From Aculops lycopersici (taxonomy: Eukaryota > Arthropoda > Arachnida > Trombidiformes > Eriophyidae): a DNA stretch of 64,000 nt. Positions 53,940 to 64,000 of the stretch are shown piece after piece. The notes beneath the pieces were generated by a model, which was given only the letters and a program-made list of their open reading frames with translations, did no database searches and had not been told where the DNA came from. The position numbers and the translations under genes are program-made. How positions within the stretch are numbered: position 1 is the stretch's first letter; each line of letters starts with the position of its first letter. The DNA lies in assembly GCA_015350385.1 (NCBI GenBank), contig WNKI01000001.1, forward strand, positions 1,357,870 to 1,421,869, in the 5' to 3' direction.

Positions 53940-56900
53940 CTGTCGCGGATTGGAATTTGAGTAATGGGATTCAGCGAGCGTTAGGTGGTTGGTCTTAGTT
54001 TGTTAGTGGGTAATCTATTAACTGCGGGGCCTTTCTCTTTGCACACACTCGTCATCCTGCAGGACTGCAAACAAAACAAGTGAGTGATATGAATAGTCAA
54101 TCCAATTAGCTGACCAATGGAATTGATTCGAGGCGAAAACAGCCACGAGCAAATAGAATATAGCTGTTGTTGGCCTAATTACAACTTGTTAACCTAGCGA
54201 GCCAACAACGGAGAGGAGAGTTGCATTGCGTAAGCTGCGTCGTATTCAGCAATCAAATGAAGAATTACAGAAGTAGAGGAGAGAGACGGAAAAAACCGTT
54301 ACGTTTGCCAACTAAATTTACTCTGATGTCTTTAGTGATCAGCGATTGGCGCCGACTTGGCAACCAGCTAACGTTCGTATGATTGCGTTGAGTTGCGTTG
54401 CTTACGATAGAAAAACAATGCGATTTTTCCTCTAACTCGCTATTGGATAGCAAGCTGCATAGAATTCATGTTGGAGGCAATCAAGTGAGTCTATTGTTGT
54501 TTTTGGTTACTCGTATTTATGCAATCATCAGCATGTTTGCGGCCGCCAAACACGCGCATGAATTCAAATTGGTTGCCTTCTTTGAGTTGATCATTGTGTT
54601 TAGCTAACTCGTGTTGTTCCTCCTCTCTACAAGAAATATACAATTCCACCGCAAGTAACTCGAGCAGCAGCAGCAAAGGAATAAGAATAGGAGAAGCCGA
54701 GGCAGCAACAAGAGCAACAAACAGCATCTATTAGTGTGAGGTTACATAACATAGCGTTCAGTTCCCTCTGTTCCGTTCTGTTCTGGTTTGGTTTTGTTAC
54801 GTTACGTTGCGTTTAACCGACGCTTTGTTTGCCCTCGGCTAGTTTACTCGCAATCATCATGCACTCTGGCCAACTCAATCTACAGATAAACACTCGCGGC
54901 AAACGGCCAGCCGACCAGTTAACTCGAGTAACTTGTACGAACCTAACTTAGCGCTGCCTTTTCCCCATTTAACCTAGCCGCCTACTTCTTCTCTCTTGTC
55001 ATTTCTTGTTTGCTCGCTTGATGATCGACTGCCGGCACCAAAGCGCCGAGTTTAATGAAGGCCATCAACTCAGAGCAACTTTAACTCAACTTAACGAACT
55101 CCAAGCGCCACTTAATTTGCCCTTTTTTCTCCCTCCTCAACCAACCGAACGACCAACAAACCAACCAGCTCTCTGTTTGATTTGATTATCAATTGGCGAG
55201 TTGCGATTCAAGCAGGCAACAGGGGAAAAGCTGCTGATGCTCTCTTAATTAGGAGTGAATTTGTAGTTGGCTCGCAAGCACTTGATTAGCTGGCCTCTAG
55301 GTCTATGCTTCTTGTCGCTTGGATTTGAATTAACAGCGACTGCTCACTCTGGACTCCGCAACTTCCGGCCATCGACGACCCGGAGCTAAACTTGGGCGAA
55401 CATTTAGTGCGCGTTTGTGTCACCACTTCGCTTAATGGACTGCAATTTGGCCGAAACTCCATCGGGGGAGAGAGAATGAAAAAAACAGGCTTCAAAAAGA
55501 GAGAGAGAGAGAGAAAGGTAAACAGAGAACAGGAAGTGGCGGCTGGCTGATTGGATGGCCAAATAATAGTCGCCTCATCGTTGCGGTCGCTGGGGGTTTT
55601 TGGCATCATGTTTACATTGTAGATGATGTAGTTGTTATATTGGTGGCATTATTTGTGGTTGGCAAGCGGGCAATTCGATTTGAGGGCGACAAATTGAATC
55701 TTTCCATGACTTTCTCTCACTTTTCTCTAGATTGAGTCCAGGGAGAAATTCAAATTTATCTCAACGACAACGACAACGACAACCGAGACGGCGACGACGA
55801 CAACTACAGCGTCAAGCAACAACAACAAAAAGTTGCTCTTCGTTGACTGAATTTAAATTACCTCAAGTTATTGTTGACTGACTCGGCGACTGGATCACGA
55901 GCAAGCAAAGTAATGTGCTGACGCTGGGCAAACAAAGAGGAAATAGTGGAAAAATCACTCGCTTTCTGATCAAGTTGCCTGTTTGGCGGCTGAGAATGTA
56001 AAGAATTTCTATTCCTTCCTCTCTCTCTCTCTCTCGTTTTAGCTAGACACTCGCTGACAACATCGCAGCAATTTCCTCTCTTCTTAGTTGCCCATCGACC
56101 AGTCAGCACTTGAAGTTTTTTAGTTTTGCAATGCAAACTTTCGCTCACTCCTTACTCTTTGGCAAAGTTGAATGGAGCGGAAAATTACGTGATTTACCAT
56201 GAGGCAAGAGTAAAGGGCTCGGCCAACTTGAGCTGCACCTGCAACTGTGATTTTTTCCGCTTTCCGGCGCGCAAAACACAGGCGTCTTCCGTTGCAATCA
56301 TCCATCTAGTTGTTTTATGGAAATTTTGTCAATTGAAAATAGGAATCGGAAAAGAGAATTCCAGTTAAGAAGCCAACTGAGCAAATATGTCAATTCAATG
56401 TTCTAGTTTTACCTTTAGTTTTACTCTCGGTCCTCGCTGTTCGCTTGACTGGAAGCAATCAGAGTAACAAGCCTAGAGAAATTGGTTGCCCTTTACCTGA
56501 ATTCTAGGGGGAAGGAAATTTGATCTCCTTTATTAGAGGTAAAGGCCAATTTGCTTTGCAAACTCCAGCTTGTAATGCTGGAGTTCGAGTTAGGAGCTAG
56601 AAACAATTTGAACAATTTAAACGACGACATCCACGACAAAGACGAACATTCTACTTCGAGTCCAATGTCCCCGATAATAATATTGAAAATCCCCTCTAAC
56701 TTGATCATTGTTATTTGCTCTTCCTATAACTCGATTGTCGCGATTGAGTTTCGAGTTGAATGTTCCCGGACACGCCCCCTTTGGCCGCGCACGACACAAC
56801 ACAATAAGACAGCATTAGCGGCTGTAGGCGTGTCGCTATGCGCGCCTCTATATGCCCGCTGTGCGAGCCGCTCGAGTGCGCGCAGCGCTCACCCACTCGC

Positions 56901-57992
56901 GAGCCTGCAAGCCACCGCTCGCACTTCCGCTTCAGCAACTGCACATCGGCCAGCCAGAGGAGGTTGCTACAGCGCATATAGGACCAGCAAGTAGTCGTGT
57001 CGCTGCTCCTAATTGAGTGGCGAGTGCCGCCCATTAGCCCCAATGTAACTCGCAACTATTACGTTGCCTTCCCGTTCGTCGCCGAGGCGCGCACAATGCA
57101 ACGCCAACCACCTGCACCTGTGAAGTGGACTGCTGGTAATCATCGCAAAGTGAGCGGTAAGCTAAATGGTTGGCAGTGCAGCGACAACAAAAGTCGAATG
57201 ACAAAAGAGAGGGAAAAATTAATCATCCACTCGATTGGCGGCGGGGCGCAAGTTGCTTTGGTTGTCGTCGTCGTCGTCGTTGTTGTCGTTGCCGGAATTT
57301 GCCGTCCCTGAGGCAATATGCGCGCACCACTTTACCCCAAAGCGGCAATAGCAACAACGATGACGACAACATGGAAACAAATTTGCATCTAATTCCAATT
57401 TCCAATCCATTCGCCAAGTTCAATTGGCTCGCACTGCCGCTCGCCTCGCAAGCAACTTCAAACTTCAAAATCGTCACTGGCTTTTGATGTCAGCCTTGAG
57501 TTGGTGGACACGTAGCTGTGTGTTGGACCATTAATCAAGTTGCTCAATTTCAATTTGCCAACCCAACTCATCGCTGCTCATTTCAACCCATCTCCACCCT
57601 GCCAGGCCACAAAGCGGCGATTGGCGGATCATTTACACGAGCAAAAAGTCGCTCACTTTGGCTTGAATTGGTTCTCGTGCGTGCGTATTTTTTCCCTTAC
57701 TTCCTTCCTTCTACTACTTTCTTTACTCTCAACTTCGAGTTTGAGTTCAAGTCTGAAATTGAGCCTCGAGTTTGGAGTGAAATTGGACTTGAGAACTCGT
57801 ACGGCACAAGTGACTTCCGCTTTTCAAATATTCATCGCATTGTTGTCGTGTGTGGCCGTCGAAATGCAACGCAAAAGCCAAAGGCAGCGCGAGAGAGAAA
57901 CGCGTAAATGGATCATGCAAATTAGGTGCCGATTGCTCATGTCTCTGTTTGGATTGTTTGCGTTAGCGAGTGTAAAGAATGTAGTTCGACTA

Positions 57993-58049
<57 letters not shown>

Positions 58050-59370
58050 CTCACTTGACGAGCGCATAATTGAATTAAACTGGCAACTGTATTTCCGGTT
58101 TTCACTTGGAGGCCAGAGTCGGCGCTTCAGAGGCGCCAACAACGACAACGGAAACGGGAGTAAATCAGTTGCGCAACTACAAACAATCTGTCTACACGAC
58201 AAACATGGACAGAAGATTACTGCTGTCAGTTGAGTTAATTCAATTATTAGTCTCTTGGTTGTAATCTAAGCCGGAAACTCTTGGTTTTCGGGTGAATCGC
58301 GCGAGCAACTTTTTGCTTGAGCAATTCTCCTCTGACAGACGGATAATTTCCGCTTCTCTTTGTTCACCATTCTACCTGCTAATTGGCGATTGTAGCTTAC
58401 TAATGAAAAATTGTGAGCTAATTGTATTTGACGCCAAGATAATCATGTGTTTGTTTACAATAATAATAATAACGCCAATGCACTTGCCTCTCTTCTGTAA
58501 TCTGAGCTAGCAAATTTGCAACCTTAAGCCCTCTGCCCGATTTAAGCTCCAAACTTAACGCCGATCTCGGACTTGGAACTTCTGCGCATGACTCTCTACT
58601 ACAAATTGAGCGCAAATTCAAATGATTACCACGATTCTCGAACCAATTGGAATGCCAATGGAAATTTCGAGCCCCAAATCTCGTCGGTGGCAAGCAAAAC
58701 TAAGCAACCGACGAGAACTACGACGACGACGACGGTTCAAGATTAGATCCAATTTTGTGCGCTTGCAAAGCGAGCAAATGAGTTCAACTTTAAACGAAAC
58801 TCAGCAGACGACGAGCAACCAATTGAATTCATCATCATGAGTTTAGCGTAATCATCATCATTACGATTCATTTGATTCGCGGCCACAAACGACGGCGACG
58901 AGTTGGCCAATTTGCTCACTGGCCAACTGGATTTGCGGCTCAACTCTACGCTTCACTTGCTTTGGTTGCAGTTGCAGTTGCAGTTGTAGTGGCCATTCAT
59001 CTGTCTGTCTATCTTTCTGCTTGCGCAACTTCCGATTGGCTTCTTCTGTTGTTATGTAAACAAATAAATAATCATTTTGGAATCGGCGCTTCGCTCGGTT
59101 TACTCCGCGGTCTCTTCGCTGGCCAATTACCACTTCTAATCTAAAGACCAACGACGAGAGACTAACTAGCTTCGCTGGTGAGCGGCCGCCGAACTGCGAT
59201 GGCCGGAAGTAGCAAGTGGCATCTCGTTTATGGAGCAGCCACTATGCGCATCTGTCTGTTGACGCGACGCCATCATCATCATACTAATGGCGTAATTCTG
59301 CGGTGAGCTAGTTCTATTGCCTTGTGAAACTCGACAAATTTTCAGGCGAAAAAAAGGAACGACTACTTAC
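53940..59370 (-). other. MNX intron 2 (5.4 kb)
   Basis: This is a GT-AG intron splitting the homeodomain between TETQ and VKIWF, the position common to many homeobox genes. It contains a (CA)n(GA)n tract and no supported nested gene. Two long ORFs here (56551-56994 and 57540-58058, plus strand) are low-complexity or repeat-driven. Its size relative to the intron-poor neighbours suggests regulatory content. Confidence 0.8.
57992..58046. repeat. Compound (CA)n(GA)n microsatellite
   Basis: Eight or nine CA units are followed by about eighteen GA units. They lie inside MNX intron 2. Confidence 0.95.
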
Positions 59371-59522
59371 CTGGGTCTCCGTCAGCATCAAGCTTGTGGC
59401 CACCTCGAAGCGCTTCGGTCTGGACAGGTACTTGCTTGCGCGGAATTGATTCTCCAACTCGAGTAGCTGTTGCGAGGTGAAGGCCGTCCGCGGCCTCCGT
59501 GTTTTGTCGAGCACGTGAGCGC
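59371..59522 (-). CDS. exex: MNX/exex homeobox protein, exon 2 (homeodomain helices 1 and 2)
   Basis: 152 bases between the acceptor CCTATAG and the donor CCCAG/GTAAGT. It encodes AHVLDKTRRPRTAFTSQQLL and onward through ELENQF, YLSRPKRFEVATSLMLTETQ. The block RPRTAFTSQQLLELE with YLSRPKRFEVATSLMLTETQ is diagnostic of MNX1/HB9/exex. The fragment RASK replaces the usual LN/QNK before YLSRP. The exon begins in phase 1, completing the Gly codon started by the last base of exon 1. Confidence 0.95.
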
Positions 59523-61336
59523 CTATAGGTTTGTGTCCGATTGTCGAGTGTTTCCGGTTGGGTTCGGTTCGATTCGATTCGATTCGGTGAGGTTCAATTG
59601 GAGCGAGTTCCATGGTTAGAAAAGTTGGTTGCGAAGTCATTAGTTTAAGTGATTGGTTGCGATCGATTGGCGAGTTAAATGGGCCACAAGAGTCAAAATA
59701 TAACAATTAAATTGATGACAATTGAGACACCAACTTATCTTCTTCCTCTCCTTTGTGACTGTTTGGCTGCTTAGCGGTTTAGGGCGCAAAACTCGCAGCT
59801 AGCAGATCAATTTCATGGCTAGCAATTTAAGCGCCAACATTTCAGACAGTTGCGTCTTTTCTTTTCTTTTCTTTTCTTTTCTTTTCTCTTCTCTTCTCCT
59901 CTCGTTTCATTGCAATGTGCCACGTTGCTGTTGCTTTTGTTAGCCAAGATGTTGCTTGGCCGCTCGGTCGGCTAATAAATGGACCAGCTCGAGTGTGCGA
60001 CTCGCGCTAGAGGACTGGCCAAACTCGAGGGCCGGAAGTGAAGTGCTCGAGTTTCCTCCTTTCTCAGCGTTTAGTGTCGATTGAATTCCTGGCAAAAGTC
60101 TTGGCCGTCTATTAGGATAATGCCTCACTGGTGGCTCCCCCCTCTTCATTGCCAACAGCAAAAGAGGCAGCAGCAATCGCAATACAACGAGCAGTTGGAG
60201 AAATCCAATTCAATTTGTTCGCACTTAAAAGGCAATTCAATGGCGACGACAACCAGTGAGCTCAAGTTTCCTCTTGCCAAGTGGCCAGTTGACTTTTGTG
60301 GCGTGCGCGCGCGCGACCAGCGCAACTAATGGCCACCAATTGGCAACAATCAAGAAGTGAGCAGCTGACTTGTTGTCGTTGTTGTTGTTGTTGTTGCTGG
60401 TGTTGTTAAGTTACCATTGCGATTGGGAGCGATAGTTAATACTAAAGCTAAAACCAAGTGGCCGGCAAGCAACTGGAGCGTTGCGACACAATGGCGGCAG
60501 CGTCCACTTTTATTGGCTCGGAATTCATTACCATGGCCGACGGTTTTGTAGCAGTGGCAGCTATTCTCATTCTCATAACAGCGACAACAGCGACAACAGC
60601 AACAGCAATGGCAAAAGAACACACAACTCAATTGGAACTCAACTGACCAACTCGCCTCTTGTCGTCGGCTCTTCGGCAAAACTAGCGACCACCAAAACCG
60701 CCAACTAACTCCGACAAACGATCTAGAGTAAAAGCGAAGACGACACATCACAAACGAACTGGGCGCCCGATCTTTGTGTGTCACTTAACGCGCCCCAAAT
60801 GGAACGTTAAATTGGCGCCCAATTCGCTGATTGGCGGCGGCGGGCGCCGTCGCCGCCGCGGAACTCAAATCGGTTAGCTCGTTTGGTTGCGAGTAAATTG
60901 TGAGCAATTGATTCTTTTCAATTGAGTTCTCATTGTTGTTGTCGTCGTTGTTGCTGTTGCTGTTGTTCCCATTTATCGAATGTCCACTTCAAATTCAATG
61001 AGCAACTCCACTTCAGAGGAAGAGGAAGAGTAAGAGGAGGAGTAGGAGGGAGAATCTTAAGCGCAACGCGATACTCTGTGACGTAACAAAACGCAATGAT
61101 CATCGCTCGGCCATTTGAAATGCGCAACACGCGCGACTCTCGCTCGCTCTGTGCGGCAGCCGGCCACTTGAGTGTGGGAGCGGATTGCGAAAATTAGCGC
61201 GCTTATTTGTGCGTGCGCCTTTGTGTGCTTGGGGAGTGTCCATCAGCTAAGCGTCTAAGTGATTTGATTGACTCTGCCGCCGATCAATAATGGGCCAACT
61301 TTCTCACACTCAATTTAGATTAATTTGATTACTTAC
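59523..61336 (-). other. MNX intron 1 (1.8 kb)
   Basis: The donor GCAG/GTAAGT follows exon 1 and the acceptor CCTATAG precedes exon 2. The intron contains a (TTTTC)n tract and two CCGGAAGT/ACTTCCGG-type words, one near 60032. No nested gene is supported. Confidence 0.8.
59855..59890. repeat. (TTTTC)n pentanucleotide repeat
   Basis: About six TTTTC units decay into CTCTT/CTCCT. They lie in MNX intron 1. Confidence 0.9.
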
Positions 61337-62903
61337 CTGCAAAGGCCGCCGAAGCAATTGCATTCGGCGACATGACCACGTGATGATGGATCGGCTGCAC
61401 AAAATTTGGCGACACCGACTGTCGGTTTTGTTTCATTAAATCATCTTGTTGTTGTTGCTGTTGCTGTTGCTGCTGCTGCTGATGTTGTTGGTATTGCATA
61501 TTGCCGAAACCCGAGGAGCTAGGCGACACCGACGAGTTACCTGGCTGCTGATTGTTTGCATTATTATTACTATTGTTATTGTTGTTCATATTTAGCGACT
61601 GATTGGCGTGCATATGCATTGCAGCCAAGTGCTGGTTGTGTTGCTGCTGCTGCTGCTGTAGATGATGGTGTAACTGGCGCTGCTGTTGATGTATCTGAAC
61701 CGCCGATTGTTCCAGGTGAGCCGCAGGTGGTTGTTGGTTTAAGTGTTGGTGTTGATGAGGTGAAAATTGTGCATTTGCAAGAAGTTGGTGGTGGTGCGAT
61801 TGTTGTTGCTGTCGTTGGGCTTGACCATATAATAAACTCGCCTTGGTTAGCCAATCGAGAGGAAAGGTGGTTGGTGTTGGGGTGTGTTGATAGGTTCCCA
61901 AATTATTAGCACCATTTGTGGCCGCCAGAGGATGAGTCATTTTCGAGGTGGGCGTGCTACCGGCCAGCGGTGAGCCGTCTTCGGAGCGAGTGGGCGTGGT
62001 GGAGATTTGATGCTGGTGAATGGAAGTGTCACTCGTTTGCTGAGGAGGAATACTCGGCGGGCTTATGCTCGATCCCGACTGGCTAGCCGCCAGCAGAGCC
62101 TGGCTCAAAGCAGAGTGCATGGCGCCGGGTATTTGGCGCCGATCGAATGTTTGACTGGTTGCATCGTGCAAACCGGAAGTGCTGAGGCCGAATTGCTGCT
62201 GACGGCTGGCCATAAAGGATTGCAGTTGGCGCATAGCGGCCGCATTGTTGGCCAACGAGGCTGCCGCGGCCACGGCAGCAGCAACCGCCTGTTGATCGGC
62301 TTGCTGTTGGTGTTGCGATTGTGGATTTGCTGTGGTTTGGTTGTAGTAGCGCTGGTAGTAGTCGGCTAGTAGCGAGTGGTGGTTATTTCCTGTCAGGTTA
62401 GCTTGTTGTTCAGTGGAACTTTGTGCTGCTCTCAATGGAATCGGTTGAGGTTGCTGATGGTGGTGGTGTTGCTGTTGCTGTTGTCTCAACGGAATCGCTG
62501 CGATTTGGCCAGTGGCTTGTAACTGATGCCTATGATATAAAGTGTCCATGACTGATTTATTTATAAGTGGTTTTAGATTAGCCCTATCTATCGGCGTTTT
62601 CGACTCTCCAACTTCCGGTTCTTGGTCACAGTGTCGCTCGTTCAGTAGAGTGTCGATGCAAAATTTTCCCATCACTCTTTTATTCTTTCCACTACTATTA
62701 AAGTTATTATGATTATTATTATTGATCTCATTAATAGTGTTACCTGTAGTAGTTGTTGTTGTATTGTTCAAGTTATTGTTATTATTATTGTTTTGGTCAA
62801 TAATGTTGTCACTTAAGCTACCGCTACCGCCGCCAATATTCTTTTGTTGTTCATGTGTCGAGCAACCCACTGATGAACTAAGGAAATCGTCGTTTTGTGT
62901 CAT
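61337..62903 (-). CDS. exex: MNX/exex homeobox protein, exon 1 (N-terminal 522 residues)
   Basis: The ATG at 62903 starts MTQNDDFLSS. The conserved MNX N-terminal repressor-type motif appears as GKFCIDTLLNE (about 78-88; family form NFRIDxLL). A second short motif, FPLDWLTKASLLYG, is at about 348-361. The rest is Gln-, His- and Asn-rich, with runs encoded by mixed CAA/CAG. MNX/HB9/exex is a nuclear transcription factor specifying motor neurons and, in vertebrates, pancreatic cells. The exon ends GCAG/GTAAGT, one base into a codon, and joins exon 2 in frame. At 909 residues the protein is longer than vertebrate MNX1 (about 400), because of homopolymer expansion as in fly exex. Confidence 0.92.
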
Positions 62904-63104
62904 TATATCAGTTAATCATTAACTCGCCAGCTAGCCACCAATTGCTTTTGCTAAGGTCCGCTAATCTGTTATCATATTATTGAGTGGATGTATTCAAGCA
63001 AATGAGTGAGAGAGCGAGTGGGCTAGTGAGTTGAGGGGCGAGAAGCGGGGAGCTCATCAAGTGGTTAGATTGATTGACTGGCGCAAGTCGTCGAAGATGG
63101 ATGA

Positions 63105-63124
63105 ATATATATATATATATATAA
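63105..63124 (-). promoter_or_regulatory. TATA-like (AT)n run upstream of MNX
   Basis: A run of alternating AT about 200 bases upstream of the MNX ATG, at a distance compatible with a TATA box for a start near 63080. It may equally be a plain microsatellite. Confidence 0.4.
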
Positions 63125-64000
63125 ATTTATGAATAGCAACGTTAGCTAATCTTCATCACTATAGTAGCTGTTGCAGTTGTCGTCGTAATAACAATGATAG
63201 TTATAATTCTAGTCGTTGGTAGTTTTGTGAGATGAAAATTCTAAATAAATCCTCTCAACCAACGCTCGCACTGCAAGAGAGCAATCAAATTAGATTAACT
63301 CGCGATCACACTCCTCCTCTTCTTCTACCCATACGCTAGTTGTCGTCGTCGTCGTCGTCGTCGTCGTGATTGTGCTGGTGTTGTATGGTAATTGAATTGC
63401 AATTGGTGGTGGCCAATGCGCTTCATTACGACCACCACTTTTCCAACACTACTACCACTACCAGCGACATAATCAATCGTCGCCATTTTACTCCGAATTG
63501 CGTGACGCTGGTTTTGGTAGCCGTCTGCGAATGATGGAACAAACTGTTACTTTGTATGTAAGTGGCATAAAATAAAACGAACGAGAATCGATCATGCTGC
63601 TCAATCGCTTGCTTGAGCAGCACGGTTGTAATAGAAATATTAATAATAAAATTGTGTAAATCTAATTTGCTTTGATTTCTAACAGCAACCACCACGAAGA
63701 CGACAGAGACAACCGTTGCATTTGTTTCCGATTAGATAACGATTAGCAATCAGGCCACTCGATTTCTAGGCCAAAGGCTGGCCATATGAACGAGGAAGTG
63801 GAAGAGGAAGCGGAATTTGATTGTTAAGAGTCTCAGTCTACACCTCTAATTGGTGCTGCTGGTGGCTGTGGCCAGCTCGACAGATTCACGGTCACGAGTC
63901 GCTAGCTGATTGGCTGGCCAGTGGCGAGACGCCGGCGGCGAGTAGCGAGCAGCGGCAAGCGGAAGTGCGCGAGACAAGAGTGCGATGACTAACCGGCGAC
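63125..64000. other. Non-coding region upstream of MNX
   Basis: No coding exon is recognised. A (GTC)n microsatellite lies at 63341-63367. Probably part of the MNX regulatory region. Confidence 0.45.

Noticed and set aside
56551..56994. 147-codon ORF in MNX intron 2
   Set aside because: No domain, no promoter, and overlapping ORFs of similar length in other frames.
57540..58058. 172-codon ORF on the plus strand
   Set aside because: It runs through the (CA)n(GA)n microsatellite, giving THTH and RERE repeats, inside MNX intron 2; no domain.
15044..58380. CAGGTAG/CTACCTG words like Zelda sites
   Set aside because: Seven-mers seen somewhat more often than chance, but overlapping the splice-donor-like CAGGTA and the stronger CAACAGGT signal; not convincing alone.
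1..64000. CRISPR arrays, operons, bacterial promoters, rRNA genes
   Set aside because: None seen; the window is clearly metazoan nuclear DNA.

Overview
The window is eukaryotic, from an animal and most likely an arthropod. GT-AG introns, TATA boxes about 30 bp upstream of inferred starts, AATAAA signals, an MNX/exex-type homeobox gene, a Brahma ATPase, ribosomal protein uL30 (RpL7), an intact mariner element and a precursor carrying an allatotropin-type peptide (MSTARGF-GKR) all point that way. Several large genes (Brahma, the FAM43-like gene, RpL7, two long secreted proteins) have no intron in the coding region. Intron-poor genes among long repeat-poor spacers would suit an acariform mite, but this is inference; no marker fixes the species.

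Layout. 1-242 (-) is the N-terminal MBD of an MBD2/3-like protein, cut by the window edge. 1546-2298 (+) is an atypical Rab/Ras-like GTPase. 2.5-17.5 kb holds no confident gene. 17.6-20.5 kb (+) is a TATA-driven low-complexity protein of unknown family with hydrophobic segments. 20956-21717 (-) is RpL7. 23085-24083 (-) is a two-exon allatotropin precursor. 26720-29992 (+) is a secreted threonine-rich mucin-like protein with a basic, dibasic-rich N-terminal half. 30221-32596 (-) is a FAM43-type PID protein with a split BED-like zinc finger. 34507-35607 (-) is a TPD52-family gene with a 27-nt microexon. 36580-40548 (+) is Brahma, apparently without its bromodomain. 41-46 kb is non-coding. 45972-46493 (-) is a small secreted four-cysteine protein. 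47033-48319 is a complete mariner. 51514-51885 (+) is a small Gly/Tyr-rich membrane or secreted protein. 52929-62903 (-) is MNX/exex in three exons with introns of 1.8 and 5.4 kb.

How the genes relate. There are no operons. MBD2/3 and Brahma are both chromatin regulators (NuRD and SWI/SNF), but they are 36 kb apart and the linkage need not be functional. MNX is a developmental transcription factor with the large non-coding territory typical of such genes. The RpL7/allatotropin/mucin block mixes housekeeping and secretory genes.

The most unusual signal is a dispersed 10-mer, CAACA(A/G)GTGG, with its shorter relative CAACAGGT. It recurs on both strands through nearly all the non-coding DNA, far above chance. 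It resembles an E-box (CAAGTG/CAGGTG) and also the core of CTCF-type sites. Other points worth checking: a natural Leu at the Ras Gln61 position of the GTPase, loss of the two main methyl-CpG contacts in the MBD protein, the Brahma truncation, the BED+PID combination, a lone disulfide loop in the mucin-like precursor, the TPD52 microexon and a hairpin in a TPD52 intron.
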